Made by a program: the position numbers and the translations under genes | Shown: positions 28,860 through 37,473 of the stretch, in pieces | Layout: each line of letters starts with the position of its first letter | Position numbering within the stretch: the stretch's first letter is position 1 | Source of the DNA: Rhizobium leguminosarum | Lineage (GTDB): Bacteria; Pseudomonadota; Alphaproteobacteria; Rhizobiales; Rhizobiaceae | Direction of reading: 5' to 3' | Assembly: GCF_004123835.1 (NCBI RefSeq) | Contig: NZ_MZMU01000012.1 | Location: 952,390-1,016,389, forward strand | DNA length: 64,000 bases | Notes under the pieces: generated by a model | The model's input: the letters and a program-made list of their open reading frames with translations, nothing else | Database searches by the model: none | What the model was told of the DNA's origin: nothing

Positions 28860-30035
28860 GTGCCGCTGCAAAGACTTGTCATGCTGATCTTCTTTCTGCA
28901 GCCGATAGCCTTTGGCGCCTGGTTGCCGCGCATTCCTGATATCCAGGCGAAGCTTGAACTCGGCACCGCCGATCTCGCCGTCGCACTTCTGGGATTGCCG
29001 ATCGGCACGCTGATCACCCTTCCGTTTGCCGGCCGCCTCGTCTCGCGCATCGGCGGGCGCATGGCGATCATCTATGGTTTCATCTTCTTTCTTGCCGTGG
29101 TTTCGCTTCCAGCCTTCGCGCCCAGCGCCATGCTTCTATTCTTCGCCTTGATTGTCGTTGGGGTCGCGCTTTCGACGGTGGAACTCGGCATGAATGTCGA
29201 GGCCGATGTGACGGAGAAGGCGACGGGGCTGATCATCATGAGCCGCTGCCACGGCTTCTGGAGCTTCGGCATCATGGCCGGCAGCCTGATCGGCGTTGGT
29301 GCCATAGCCATCGGGCTTTCGCCGCACTGGTCGATTCTGATCACGGCGCTCGTCGTCCTGCCGGCTGCGCTGATTGCCAGCCTGCGCCTGCCGAAATTGC
29401 CGGAAAGTCACCATGCGGAGAATTCGCAGGCAATGACCGGCTTCAAGCTGCCCAGTCTTGCTCTGCTCGGGATCTGCGCCTTCGTCTTCGGCGTGACGAT
29501 GACCGAAGGTGCGATCGCGGATTGGTCGGCGGTCTACCTCCGCGATGTCATGAATGCGGAAGGCGCGCAAACCGGCCTCGGTTATTCGGTTTTCGCTTTC
29601 ATGGTTGCGGCGGGGCGCTTCAGCGGTGATTACATGAAAAGCCGTTTCGGCGCGGTTGCCATTGCCCGTGGCTGCGGCATCGCCTCGCTTGCCGGCATGC
29701 TCGTCGTTCTCCTTGCACCGGCGACGCCGCTTGCGCTACTCGGCTTTGCCGCAGTCGGTGTCGGTGTCTCGGTTGGGTTTCCGCTTGCGGTGACGGCCGT
29801 CGCTTCGCTGACTGATCGCCCGCCCGCTTCAAGCGTTGCGACGCTCTCCTTCGCAGCCCTGACCGGTTTTCTCATCGGGCCGCCGATCATCGGCTTTCTC
29901 GGCGAACTCCTGGGCTTGCGCGCGGGGCTTGCGGTCTTGCTGGTGCCGCTTTTCGTCAGCCTGCTCTGCACACGTTTGCTGATTCCGACGCAGAAGGACA
30001 TGGCGGGCGACCTCGTCGAGCGCGAGGCGGTGTGA
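28860..30035 (+). CDS. MFS transporter
   Basis: 391 residues with 12 predicted membrane segments. The sequence GRLVSRIGGRMAII between segments 2 and 3 is the MFS A-like loop. The overall pattern (FGAWLPRIPDIQAKLELG, GMNVEADVTEKATG, SRCHGFWSFG) is that of the YbjJ-like MFS subgroup, whose substrate is unknown. GTG at 28860 was chosen (GGGA upstream); ATG at 28881 is a possible alternative. No regulator lies next to it. Confidence 0.85.
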   Translation: MPLQRLVMLIFFLQPIAFGAWLPRIPDIQAKLELGTADLAVALLGLPIGTLITLPFAGRLVSRIGGRMAIIYGFIFFLAVVSLPAFAPSAMLLFFALIVVGVALSTVELGMNVEADVTEKATGLIIMSRCHGFWSFGIMAGSLIGVGAIAIGLSPHWSILITALVVLPAALIASLRLPKLPESHHAENSQAMTGFKLPSLALLGICAFVFGVTMTEGAIADWSAVYLRDVMNAEGAQTGLGYSVFAFMVAAGRFSGDYMKSRFGAVAIARGCGIASLAGMLVVLLAPATPLALLGFAAVGVGVSVGFPLAVTAVASLTDRPPASSVATLSFAALTGFLIGPPIIGFLGELLGLRAGLAVLLVPLFVSLLCTRLLIPTQKDMAGDLVEREAV

Positions 30036-30143
30036 AGCCTTATTTCCCTGGGCTGGCTTTCCTGTGGGTTCTTAAAGGTTTGACGACAACAATGCCTGCG
30101 AATCTGCTAGAGACGGGCCGGGAATTTGTAAGGGGAATTGGAC

Positions 30144-31655
30144 GTGCAGGTTGGCATCGATATGGGACTGGCGTCCGGCGCTCCGGCGACGCTCGATATC
30201 GAGGAGCTGCTGGCGACACGTCTACTCGTTCAGGGCAATTCCGGCTCCGGCAAATCGCATCTTCTCCGCCGTCTGCTCGAGCAATCGGCGCAATGGGTGC
30301 AGCAGGTCATCATCGATCCAGAGGGTGATTTCGTCACGCTCAGCGACAGATTCGGCCACGTCGTGGTCGACGGCGAGCGGACCGAGGCGGAGCTTGCCGG
30401 CATCGCCAACCGCATTCGCCAGCATCGCGTTTCCTGCGTACTGACGCTCGAAGGCCTCGATCTCGAAGACCAGATGCGCGCTGCAGCCGCCTTCCTCAAC
30501 GGCATGTTCGACGCCGATCGCGAATACTGGTATCCGGTTCTCGTCGTGGTCGACGAGGCGCAGATGTTTGCGCCGTCGGTCGGTGGCGATGTCTCGGAAG
30601 ATGCGCGCAAGATGTCGCTCGGCGCGATGACCAATCTGATGTGCCGCGGGCGTAAACGCGGCCTTGCCGGCGTGATCGCGACGCAGCGGCTTGCCAAGCT
30701 CGCCAAGAACGTCGCGGCCGAGGCCTCGAACTTCCTAATGGGCCGGACCTTCCTCGATATCGACATGGCGCGCGCTGCCGACCTGCTCGGCATGGACCGG
30801 CGCCAGGCCGAGATGTTCCGCGACCTGAAGCGCGGCAATTTCGTTGCCCTCGGGCCTGCGCTGTCGCGCCGGCCGCTGCCGATCCAGATCGGCGCGGTGG
30901 AGACCTCGGCGCGCTCTTCCAGCCCGAAGCTGATGCCGCTGCCGGATGCGCCGCAAGATGTCGAAGACCTGATCTTCACGCCCGATCCGGAGGAATTCCA
31001 GCGCCCGCTGGTGCGCCGCGCCGCGCCGGCACCGCGGCCGACGACCGATATTCTGGCCGAACTCTCGCGCTCGACGCCGGCTGCATCGGCCGTACCAGCC
31101 GAGGCGAGGGCGAGCCAGGCGGAAGTCTCCGCCGAGGAGCGGGAAGAGCGCCTTGCCGGCGCGCTGGCCGAGATACTGGACGATCCGGCATCCGCCTTCC
31201 GCACCGATTCGGTGCTCTACCAGGATTTTCTGGTAAGGCTCCGCATGCGCCGGGTGCCGGGGCCGCCGATCGCGCTGCCGGATTTCCGCCGGCGCGTGGC
31301 GATCTCGCGTTCCGGCGTCGATGCGGCAACGGCCGCGACCGATGCCTGGGCGACGGCGCTGTCGCTGTCTTCAGGTGTCACCGACGACCTGCAGGGAGTC
31401 TTCCTGATGCTTGCCAAGGCCGCCGTCTGCGGCGAGCCGTGCCCGTCGGACGCCCGCATCGCCCGCGCCTACGGCACCCATTCCGCCCGCCGCGCGCGGC
31501 GCCTGCTCGGCTATTTCGAGGAGCAGGGCATCATCGTCGTGCACGCCGATTTTTCCGGCAAGCGTATCGTCGCTTTCCCTGATATGGACTGCCAGACGGC
31601 GCCGGGCGACGCCAACGCGCCCGATACGGGCGACCAACCGCTGGCGGCGGAATAG
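30144..31655 (+). CDS. HerA-like P-loop ATPase (DUF87)
   Basis: 503 residues. Walker A GNSGSGKS at 31-38, Walker B VVVDEAQ with Asp137-Glu138, a GLAGVIATQRLAKLAKNV sensor segment and an arginine-rich helix make up a HerA/FtsK-type motor domain in the first 260 residues. A Pro/Ala-rich linker (about 265-350) leads to a C-terminal helical domain that includes a probable winged helix (about 430-490). HerA proteins usually pump DNA with a NurA nuclease; no NurA or other nuclease gene is next to it, so its partner is unknown. GTG at 30144 was chosen because AAGGGGA is well spaced. The vapC stop lies four bases from its end. Confidence 0.82.
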   Translation: MQVGIDMGLASGAPATLDIEELLATRLLVQGNSGSGKSHLLRRLLEQSAQWVQQVIIDPEGDFVTLSDRFGHVVVDGERTEAELAGIANRIRQHRVSCVLTLEGLDLEDQMRAAAAFLNGMFDADREYWYPVLVVVDEAQMFAPSVGGDVSEDARKMSLGAMTNLMCRGRKRGLAGVIATQRLAKLAKNVAAEASNFLMGRTFLDIDMARAADLLGMDRRQAEMFRDLKRGNFVALGPALSRRPLPIQIGAVETSARSSSPKLMPLPDAPQDVEDLIFTPDPEEFQRPLVRRAAPAPRPTTDILAELSRSTPAASAVPAEARASQAEVSAEEREERLAGALAEILDDPASAFRTDSVLYQDFLVRLRMRRVPGPPIALPDFRRRVAISRSGVDAATAATDAWATALSLSSGVTDDLQGVFLMLAKAAVCGEPCPSDARIARAYGTHSARRARRLLGYFEEQGIIVVHADFSGKRIVAFPDMDCQTAPGDANAPDTGDQPLAAE

Positions 31656-31659
31656 GCGA

Positions 31660-32094
31660 CTATATTTCAATGAGATAAAGCGTTTCAGTCCCGTCGATCA
31701 CGGAAGCCGTGTCTATTCGACGGTCGAAGGTCGCAAGCTTTCCACCATGTGCCTTCGCCAATGCAAGGAGATAGATGTCGCTCAATTGCTTGGGTGAGAA
31801 TGACGCTGTTCGATCAATGAGATCGCTGGTGACCAAGCTAATATCGTCCGGCCAAAACACATGATTGGTCAATTTTGCAAAATCAGCCAGAAAGGACAGA
31901 ACCTCCGCCGGAGAACCAGGCGAATCCGGGTAGTTTGGATTGCCGAGAATGCGAGCGACACCGTTCTCGGTCAGCGGACAGGTCGCCCAACTGTCGCGGT
32001 CAAGGGAGCGGAACCATCTGTGCGCAGGTTCATGATAAAGATGGTCGGGGTCAAAAAGGGCAATCAGGACATTGACGTCAAGAAGAAACGTCAC
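31660..32094 (-). CDS. vapC: VapC-type PIN-domain toxin
   Basis: 144 residues. A PIN ribonuclease domain with the acidic residues Asp6 (LLDVNVLIALF), Glu43 (LTENGVARIL), Asp106 (LSDIYLLALA) and Asp124 (ATFDRRID). VapC toxins cut specific RNAs and are held inactive by VapB. The GTG start overlaps the stop of vapB, giving translational coupling. The subgroup with an elongated SPAEVLSFLADF insert is common in rhizobia. The gene is convergent with the HerA-like gene (4-base gap), which is a tight junction and suggests later insertion of the module. Confidence 0.9.
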   Translation of the reverse strand: MTFLLDVNVLIALFDPDHLYHEPAHRWFRSLDRDSWATCPLTENGVARILGNPNYPDSPGSPAEVLSFLADFAKLTNHVFWPDDISLVTSDLIDRTASFSPKQLSDIYLLALAKAHGGKLATFDRRIDTASVIDGTETLYLIEI

Positions 32095-32318
32095 GGATAT
32101 TCATCACGGAGTTCATTGACGAATTCGGGCGTAATCGTTCGACCTGTGGGCTTTCTCTTGATAAGAGGCACGCCGTTACGCCGAGGTGCCAGCTGTTGCA
32201 TCTCCAGTGATCTTCGGGCGAGGTCGGAAATAACTTCGCCAAGATTTTTCTCCTGGCGTTCTGCTATCTCTCTGGCTGCGTCGAGAACGTCGTCATCTAT
32301 CGCGAGTGTCGTTTTCAT
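32091..32318 (-). CDS. vapB: VapB-type antitoxin
   Basis: 75 residues. The N-terminal MKTTLAIDDDVLDAAREIAE is the ribbon-helix-helix-like strand and helix of VapB/MazE-type antitoxins that binds the operon's operator; the C-terminal half (PLIKRKPTGRTITPEFVNEL) should wrap around VapC. ATG at 32318 has GGAG upstream; a longer TTG start at 32330 is less likely. The first gene of the toxin-antitoxin operon, presumably self-repressing. Confidence 0.88.
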   Translation of the reverse strand: MKTTLAIDDDVLDAAREIAERQEKNLGEVISDLARRSLEMQQLAPRRNGVPLIKRKPTGRTITPEFVNELRDEYP

Positions 32319-32422
32319 TGGCTGCTCCAAGGCGTTTCAGCAATATAGCGACAAATACCATGCTTCTCAACGCCAAGCCGCTGTTGACATTTTCATGACG
32401 GCCCTCTAAAGACCGCCGCAAG

Positions 32423-32444
32423 CACCGGGCAGCAATGCCCGGTG
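32423..32444 (+). terminator. Hairpin before rpsD (terminator or leader structure)
   Basis: CACCGGGC and GCCCGGTG pair around AGCAAT and are followed by TTTCATTT. It lies 140 bases upstream of rpsD, in rpsD orientation. A promoter-like TTGACA-N17-TAAAGA lies just upstream (32384-32412). It could be a leader structure controlling rpsD, or could end a short transcript. Confidence 0.4.
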
Positions 32445-32583
32445 TTTCATTTGACATGTCCCGTGGATCGTTTCTGTTCGCTAACCGGAACATCCTGTCA
32501 GGTCTTGGTAGAGACCAGAGGAGGGCGTGTTTCCTTCGTGCGGTTTGGCAACAAACCGTCATAAACCTTTGAAAGGAAATACG

Positions 32584-33201
32584 ATGAGCAAGCGCGAATC
32601 GTCCAAGTACAAAATTGACCGCCGTATGGGCGAAAACATCTGGGGCCGTCCGAAGTCGCCGGTGAACCGCCGCGAATACGGCCCGGGCCAGCACGGCCAG
32701 CGCCGCAAGGGCAAGCTTTCGGACTTCGGTGTGCAGCTGCGCGCCAAGCAGAAGCTCAAGGGTTACTACGGCGACCTGCGCGAAAAGCAGTTCCGCGCGA
32801 TCTTCGCCGAGGCCGATCGCCGCAAGGGCGACACCTCTGAAAACCTGATCGGCCTCCTGGAATCGCGCCTCGACGCAATCGTCTATCGCGCCAAGTTCGT
32901 TCCGACGGTCTTTGCTGCCCGTCAGTTCGTCAACCATGGCCACGTCTCGGTCAACGGCGTGCGCGTCAACATCGGTTCCTACCGCTGCAAGGCCGGCGAC
33001 GTCATCGAAGTTCGCGAAAAGTCGAAGCAGCTGGTGATCGTTCTGGAAGCCGTCAGCCTCGCAGAGCGCGACGTTCCCGACTATATCGAAGTCGATCATA
33101 ACAAGATGGTCGCAACCTTCGGCCGCGTCCCGACGCTCAGCGACGTTCCGTTCCCGGTCGTCATGGAACCGCATCTGGTCGTCGAATTCTATTCGCGTTA
33201 A
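32584..33201 (+). CDS. rpsD: 30S ribosomal protein S4
   Basis: 205 residues. Binds 16S rRNA early in small-subunit assembly. Sequence starts MSKRESSKYKIDRRMGENIWGR and contains the S4 RNA-binding domain (LESRLDAIVYRAKFVPTVFAARQFVNHGHVSVNGVRVN). ATG at 32584 has AAAGGAAA upstream. A lone gene with its own strong terminator (33261), as is usual in Rhizobiales where rpsD is outside the main ribosomal operons. Confidence 0.98.
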   Translation: MSKRESSKYKIDRRMGENIWGRPKSPVNRREYGPGQHGQRRKGKLSDFGVQLRAKQKLKGYYGDLREKQFRAIFAEADRRKGDTSENLIGLLESRLDAIVYRAKFVPTVFAARQFVNHGHVSVNGVRVNIGSYRCKAGDVIEVREKSKQLVIVLEAVSLAERDVPDYIEVDHNKMVATFGRVPTLSDVPFPVVMEPHLVVEFYSR

Positions 33202-33260
33202 TGCATTCGTCTCGCAGTCGAAACCGATTGCGAGACAACAGCATGCGTCGCTATACGGAA

Positions 33261-33285
33261 AGCCGCTCTTTCGAGCGGCTTTTTT
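33261..33285 (+). terminator. Rho-independent terminator of rpsD
   Basis: AGCCGCTC and GAGCGGCT pair around TTTC and are followed by TTTTTT. It lies 60 bases after the rpsD stop and just before glsA. Confidence 0.85.
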
Positions 33286-33303
33286 GCGATCTGGAGAGAA
33301 GCA

Positions 33304-34233
33304 ATGGCAGATTTGCAGGCGACCCTCGATAGCATCTACGCCGATATCCAGCCGCGGATCGGCGAGGGCAAGGTCGCGGACTATATTCCCGAGCTCGCCA
33401 AGGTCGATCCGCAGCAGTTCGGCATGGCGATCGTCACCGTCGACGGCAAAGTCTATCGCGTCGGCAATGCCGATACCGCCTTCTCGATCCAGAGCATATC
33501 GAAAGTCTTCATGCTGACGCTGGCGCTCGGCAAGGTCGGCGAGGGGCTGTGGAAGCGCGTCGGACGCGAACCCTCCGGATCGGCTTTCAACTCGATCGTC
33601 CAGCTCGAGCACGAGGGCGGCATCCCCCGCAATCCCTTCATCAATGCCGGCGCCATCGCCGTCAGCGACGTCGTCATGGCCGGCCATGCGCCGCGTGAGG
33701 CAATCGGCGAGCTGCTGCGTTTCGTGCGTTATCTCGCCGATGACGAGTCGATCACCATCGACGACAAGGTGGCGCGCTCGGAAACGCAGACAGGATACCG
33801 CAATTTCGCGCTTGCCAATTTCATGCGCGCCTACCGCAATCTCGATCATCCCGTCGACCACGTGCTCGGCGTTTATTTCCATCAATGCGCCTTGTCGATG
33901 AGCTGCGAGCAGCTCGCCCGCGCCGGGCTGTTCCTGGCGGCGCGCGGCAGCAATCCGACGACCGGCCATTCGGTGGTCTCGCCGAAGCGGGCGCGGCGCA
34001 TCAATGCGCTGATGCTGACCTGCGGCCATTACGATGGCTCGGGCGATTTTGCCTATCATGTTGGCCTGCCCGGCAAGAGTGGCGTCGGCGGCGGCATCTT
34101 CGCCGTGGCGCCGGGCATTGCCTCGATCGCCGTCTGGTCGCCGGGGCTGAACAAGGTCGGCAATTCACAGCTCGGCGCCGCGGCGCTGGAAATGCTCGCA
34201 GCGCGCACCGGCTGGTCGGTTTTCGGCGATTGA
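33304..34233 (+). CDS. glsA: Glutaminase
   Basis: 309 residues. Hydrolyses L-glutamine to glutamate and ammonia. The beta-lactamase-like catalytic pair is Ser64 and Lys67 in FSIQSISKVFML; NPFINAGAIAVSD, ETQTGYRNFALANFM and GLPGKSGVGGGIFAVAPG are further family motifs. ATG at 33304 follows GGAGAAGCA. It stands between rpsD (own terminator) and ttcA and is probably a single-gene unit. Rhizobia use such enzymes in glutamine cycling. Confidence 0.95.
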   Translation: MADLQATLDSIYADIQPRIGEGKVADYIPELAKVDPQQFGMAIVTVDGKVYRVGNADTAFSIQSISKVFMLTLALGKVGEGLWKRVGREPSGSAFNSIVQLEHEGGIPRNPFINAGAIAVSDVVMAGHAPREAIGELLRFVRYLADDESITIDDKVARSETQTGYRNFALANFMRAYRNLDHPVDHVLGVYFHQCALSMSCEQLARAGLFLAARGSNPTTGHSVVSPKRARRINALMLTCGHYDGSGDFAYHVGLPGKSGVGGGIFAVAPGIASIAVWSPGLNKVGNSQLGAAALEMLAARTGWSVFGD

Positions 34234-34293
34234 CGCTGTGTTGCCAGGCGGCTTTCTGCTAGAGCAAGTGTGGAATTTCTGTAGGACGAAGCA

Positions 34294-35163
34294 ATGAATA
34301 TCGCAGCCAATATCGCCGACGAGTTGGAGATTAGCGAGGCCGACACCGGCGGTCATGCGCTGTTTGCCGATGCGCCGCGTTCCGTCTCCTTCAACAAGCT
34401 GCGCAAGCGGCTGCTGCGGCAGGTGCGCCAGGCCTTCGACGATTTCGACATGCTGAAGGGCCAGAAGCGCTGGCTGGTCGGCCTTTCCGGCGGCAAGGAT
34501 TCCTATGGGCTGCTGGCGCTGCTGCTCGATCTCAAATGGCGCGGTCTGCTGCCGGTCGAGCTCATCGCCTGCAATCTCGACCAGGGGCAGCCGAATTTCC
34601 CGAAGCACGTGCTGCCGGACTATTTGACGAAGATCGGCGTTCGGCACCGGATCGAGTATCGCGATACCTATTCGATCGTGAAGGAAAAGTTGCCGGAGGG
34701 GGCGACCTATTGCTCGCTCTGTTCGCGGCTGCGCCGCGGCAATCTCTATCGCGTCGCGCGGGAAGAGGGCTGCGATGCGCTGGTGCTCGGCCACCACCGC
34801 GAGGACATTCTCGAAACCTTCTTCATGAATTTCTTCCATGGCGGCCGGCTCGCCTCGATGCCGGCGAAGCTTCTGAACGACGAGGGCGATCTGATGGTGC
34901 TTCGGCCGCTTGCCTATGCCGCTGAGGACGATCTCGCGAAGTTTGCCGTCGCCATGCAGTTTCCCATCATCCCATGCGATCTCTGCGGCTCGCAGGACGG
35001 GCTGCAGCGCAACGCAATGAAGGACATGCTCACCGATATCGAACGGCGCATGCCGGGCCGCAAGGATACGATGCTGCGGGCGCTGTCGCATGTGAACCCA
35101 TCGCATCTGCTCGATCCGAAACTCTTCGATTTTTCCACCCTTGGTGTCACCGATCCTTCATGA
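34294..35163 (+). CDS. ttcA: tRNA 2-thiocytidine(32) synthetase
   Basis: 289 residues. Adenylates and thiolates cytidine 32 of tRNAs, using an iron-sulfur cluster. The PP-loop is SGGKDS at 65-70; CxxC pairs are Cys140/Cys143 (YCSLCSRLRRG) and Cys228/Cys231 (CDLCGSQ). GHHREDILETFFMN and the terminal VNPSHLLDP match the family. ATG at 34294 is preceded by AGGACGAAGCA. With trmJ it is one of two tRNA modification genes in the window. The inositol monophosphatase pair follows 47 bases later and may be cotranscribed. Confidence 0.95.
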   Translation: MNIAANIADELEISEADTGGHALFADAPRSVSFNKLRKRLLRQVRQAFDDFDMLKGQKRWLVGLSGGKDSYGLLALLLDLKWRGLLPVELIACNLDQGQPNFPKHVLPDYLTKIGVRHRIEYRDTYSIVKEKLPEGATYCSLCSRLRRGNLYRVAREEGCDALVLGHHREDILETFFMNFFHGGRLASMPAKLLNDEGDLMVLRPLAYAAEDDLAKFAVAMQFPIIPCDLCGSQDGLQRNAMKDMLTDIERRMPGRKDTMLRALSHVNPSHLLDPKLFDFSTLGVTDPS

Positions 35164-35210
35164 AAAGCCGGCTAAGCAGGCTGCTCAATGTATGACGGAC
35201 AGGATTTCGC

Positions 35211-36038
35211 ATGACTATTTCAGACCAGGATATTCTCTTTCTCGGCGATTGCGTCCGGGAGGCGGCGCGCGCCGAGATCATGCCGCGCTTCCGTAATCTC
35301 GGCGCTGCCGATGTTTCGGAGAAGACTTCGGCAATCGATCTGGTGACCCAGGCGGACCTGCTTGCCGAACACCGGATTACCGCGGCGCTGAGAGAGCGCT
35401 TTCCTACAGCGCTCGTCGTCGGCGAGGAGGCTTATGACGTCGACCGGTCCGTCGTGCCGGCACTTGCCGATGCCGAACTCGCCTTCGTCATTGACCCTGT
35501 CGACGGGACGTTCAATTTCGCCTCCGGGCTGCCCGTCTTCGGGACGATGCTAGCGGTGACGATCAAGGGCGAGACGGTCGCCGGCATCATTCACGATCCC
35601 GTTCTCGGTGACACGGTGACGGCGATCAAAGGCGCGGGCACTATGCTGACACGCCGGGACGGGCAGTCGACAAAGCTGAAGGTCGCCGAAGCCACGACAT
35701 TGAACCAGATGGTTGGCGGCCTCTCATGGGGCCATATGGATGACCCGGATCGTGCGCGCATTTGCGCCAACATGGCAAAGATCCGGATGACCTTTGCCTT
35801 CAACTGCTCGGCCTACGAATACTGGATGGTCGCCTCCGGCAAGATGCATTTCATCGGCCATGCGAAGCTGATGCCCTGGGATCATCTGGCTGGCGTGCTC
35901 GCGCATCAGGAGGCCGGCGGCCATACAGCGAAATTCGACGGCACGCCCTATCGCCCCGGCGAGACGGCGGGCGGAATCATCTCCGCACCCGACAAGGAGA
36001 GCTGGCAGCTTATCCGGCGCGAGATCGTCGGCATCTGA
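35211..36038 (+). CDS. Inositol monophosphatase family protein (first of a tandem pair)
   Basis: 275 residues. Mg-dependent phosphatase fold: GEEAYD supplies the first metal-binding Glu, IDPVDGTFNFASG is the family signature with the metal-binding Asp residues, and MPWDHLAGVLAHQEAGG the C-terminal Asp motif. The pattern is closer to the plasma of IMPase/CysQ/HisN-like proteins than to a specific enzyme, so the substrate (inositol phosphate, histidinol phosphate or PAP) is not fixed. ATG at 35211. Followed by a similar gene 39 bases later. Confidence 0.88.
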   Translation: MTISDQDILFLGDCVREAARAEIMPRFRNLGAADVSEKTSAIDLVTQADLLAEHRITAALRERFPTALVVGEEAYDVDRSVVPALADAELAFVIDPVDGTFNFASGLPVFGTMLAVTIKGETVAGIIHDPVLGDTVTAIKGAGTMLTRRDGQSTKLKVAEATTLNQMVGGLSWGHMDDPDRARICANMAKIRMTFAFNCSAYEYWMVASGKMHFIGHAKLMPWDHLAGVLAHQEAGGHTAKFDGTPYRPGETAGGIISAPDKESWQLIRREIVGI

Positions 36039-36077
36039 TTAAGGTTCTCCTGGGAGACCTAAGCGTGAGGATTTGAG

Positions 36078-36902
36078 ATGACTTCGACTGTTGACGTGAC
36101 CGTTCTTGCCGATCTACTGCGCCGTGCAGCAAAGGCGGAGATCCTGCCGCGCTTTCGCCGGCTCGGCCAGGACGACGTGCGCGCCAAGAGCGAGGCGACC
36201 GATCTCGTCACCGAGGCCGATGAGCAGGCGGAACGGATGATCAAGGCGGAAGCTGCGCAACTCTGGCCGAGCGCACTGTTCCTTGGCGAAGAATCGGTCG
36301 CGGCCGATCCTGATTTGCTCGGCAGCCTCGAACATGCCGATCTCGCGATCGTCGTCGATCCGGTCGACGGCACGTTCAATTTTGCCGCCGGCATCCCGGC
36401 CTTCGGCGTCATGGCGTCCGTTATCTCCGGCGGCGAGACGGTTGCCGGCATCATCTACGATCCGATGGGCGACGACTGGGTGATGGCCGAAAAGGGCGGC
36501 GGCGCCTGGCTGCGGCGGCCGGATGGCGGCGCCGAGCGGCTCTCGGTGGCAGCTCCCGTGGGACTGGAGCATATGGTCGGCATGGCCTCCACCGGCTACC
36601 TGCCGAAGGAGAAGCGCGCCGAAGTGCTCGGCAATCTCGCCAAGGTACGCTTCCTCACCAATTACCGCTGTGCGGCCCACGAATACCGCACCTTTGCCGG
36701 CGGCCATGTGCATTACCTCATGTACAACAAGCTGATGCCTTGGGATCACCTTGCCGGTACGTTGATCGCGCAGGAGGCAGGCGCCTATGCGGCGCGCTTC
36801 GACGGCTCGGCCTACCTGCCGCATCATCTCGATGGCGGGCTGCTAATTACCCCCGACAAGGCCTCCTGGGAGGTACTGCGGCGTGAGGTGTTCACGGTCT
36901 GA
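36078..36902 (+). CDS. Inositol monophosphatase family protein (second of a tandem pair)
   Basis: 274 residues, colinear with and clearly related to the preceding gene (AKAEILPRFRRLGQDDVRAKSEATDLVTEAD versus AEIMPRFRNLGAADVSEKTSAIDLVTQAD). Metal-binding motifs: GEESV, VDPVDGTFNFAAGIPAFG and MPWDHLAGTLIAQEAGAY. The pair arose by tandem duplication. Both copies keep all visible catalytic residues, so both are probably active, perhaps on different substrates. ATG at 36078 follows GAGG. Confidence 0.88.
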   Translation: MTSTVDVTVLADLLRRAAKAEILPRFRRLGQDDVRAKSEATDLVTEADEQAERMIKAEAAQLWPSALFLGEESVAADPDLLGSLEHADLAIVVDPVDGTFNFAAGIPAFGVMASVISGGETVAGIIYDPMGDDWVMAEKGGGAWLRRPDGGAERLSVAAPVGLEHMVGMASTGYLPKEKRAEVLGNLAKVRFLTNYRCAAHEYRTFAGGHVHYLMYNKLMPWDHLAGTLIAQEAGAYAARFDGSAYLPHHLDGGLLITPDKASWEVLRREVFTV

Positions 36903-36925
36903 ACAACCGCTCGACCTGCCGCATA

Positions 36926-37399
36926 TTACTGGTAGAGCTTTTCCATGAGAAAGTTTTCCAGGCCTTGCCCACGCTTCTCGACGATTTGCTTCGTTATGAC
37001 GCGGAACCCTTTGCGCTCAAAAAACGGTCGGGCGGTTCGGCTGGCTTCGGTATAGATTCGGCTAAACCCCAGCTTCGGGGCTTCGTCTTCGACTCTGCTC
37101 AATAGCCGGCTTGCTATTCCAAGCCCCTGAAACTCGGGGTGCACAAACATCATGTCCAGGCATCCGTCGCCGGTCAGGTCAGAAAACCCGACAGGCTCTT
37201 CGTCAAATTCTGCGATCCAGGCAGGCCTGCTTATCCTTCGCTCTGCCCATAGTCCGCGATCTTCCACCTTTGCCCAAGCCTGGATCTCCGCGGGTGAGTA
37301 GTCTTTCGACGCGACCTCTCGAATGGCGCGCAGAAAAATTTCAATCGTCGCATCCACGTCGCCTGGCGCGTAAGGCCTGATCAGAATTCGGTCGTCCAT
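36926..37399 (-). CDS. GNAT-family N-acetyltransferase
   Basis: 157 residues. The acetyl-CoA-binding signature is FQGLGIASRLLSRVEDEA, preceded by the beta strand CLDMMFVHPE; RIYTEASRTARPFFERKGF forms the C-terminal part. The pattern resembles the YafP-like putative acetyltransferases of unknown substrate. ATG at 37399 was chosen over a longer start. Codon usage and composition of this gene and the next leftward gene (37474-38313) are less G+C-biased than most of the window, hinting at later acquisition. Confidence 0.88.
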   Translation of the reverse strand: MDDRILIRPYAPGDVDATIEIFLRAIREVASKDYSPAEIQAWAKVEDRGLWAERRISRPAWIAEFDEEPVGFSDLTGDGCLDMMFVHPEFQGLGIASRLLSRVEDEAPKLGFSRIYTEASRTARPFFERKGFRVITKQIVEKRGQGLENFLMEKLYQ

Positions 37400-37473
37400 C
37401 GAGGGTGCCTTTCGCGCACTGCCGCGCCAATCCAATGGATTGAACCATCGATCAAATCACTGCAGCGCTCACG

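Noticed and set aside
32293..34059. A 588-codon minus-strand frame opposite rpsD and glsA
   Set aside because: Both plus-strand genes are unmistakable; the antisense frame crosses a terminator and two genes and has no domain.
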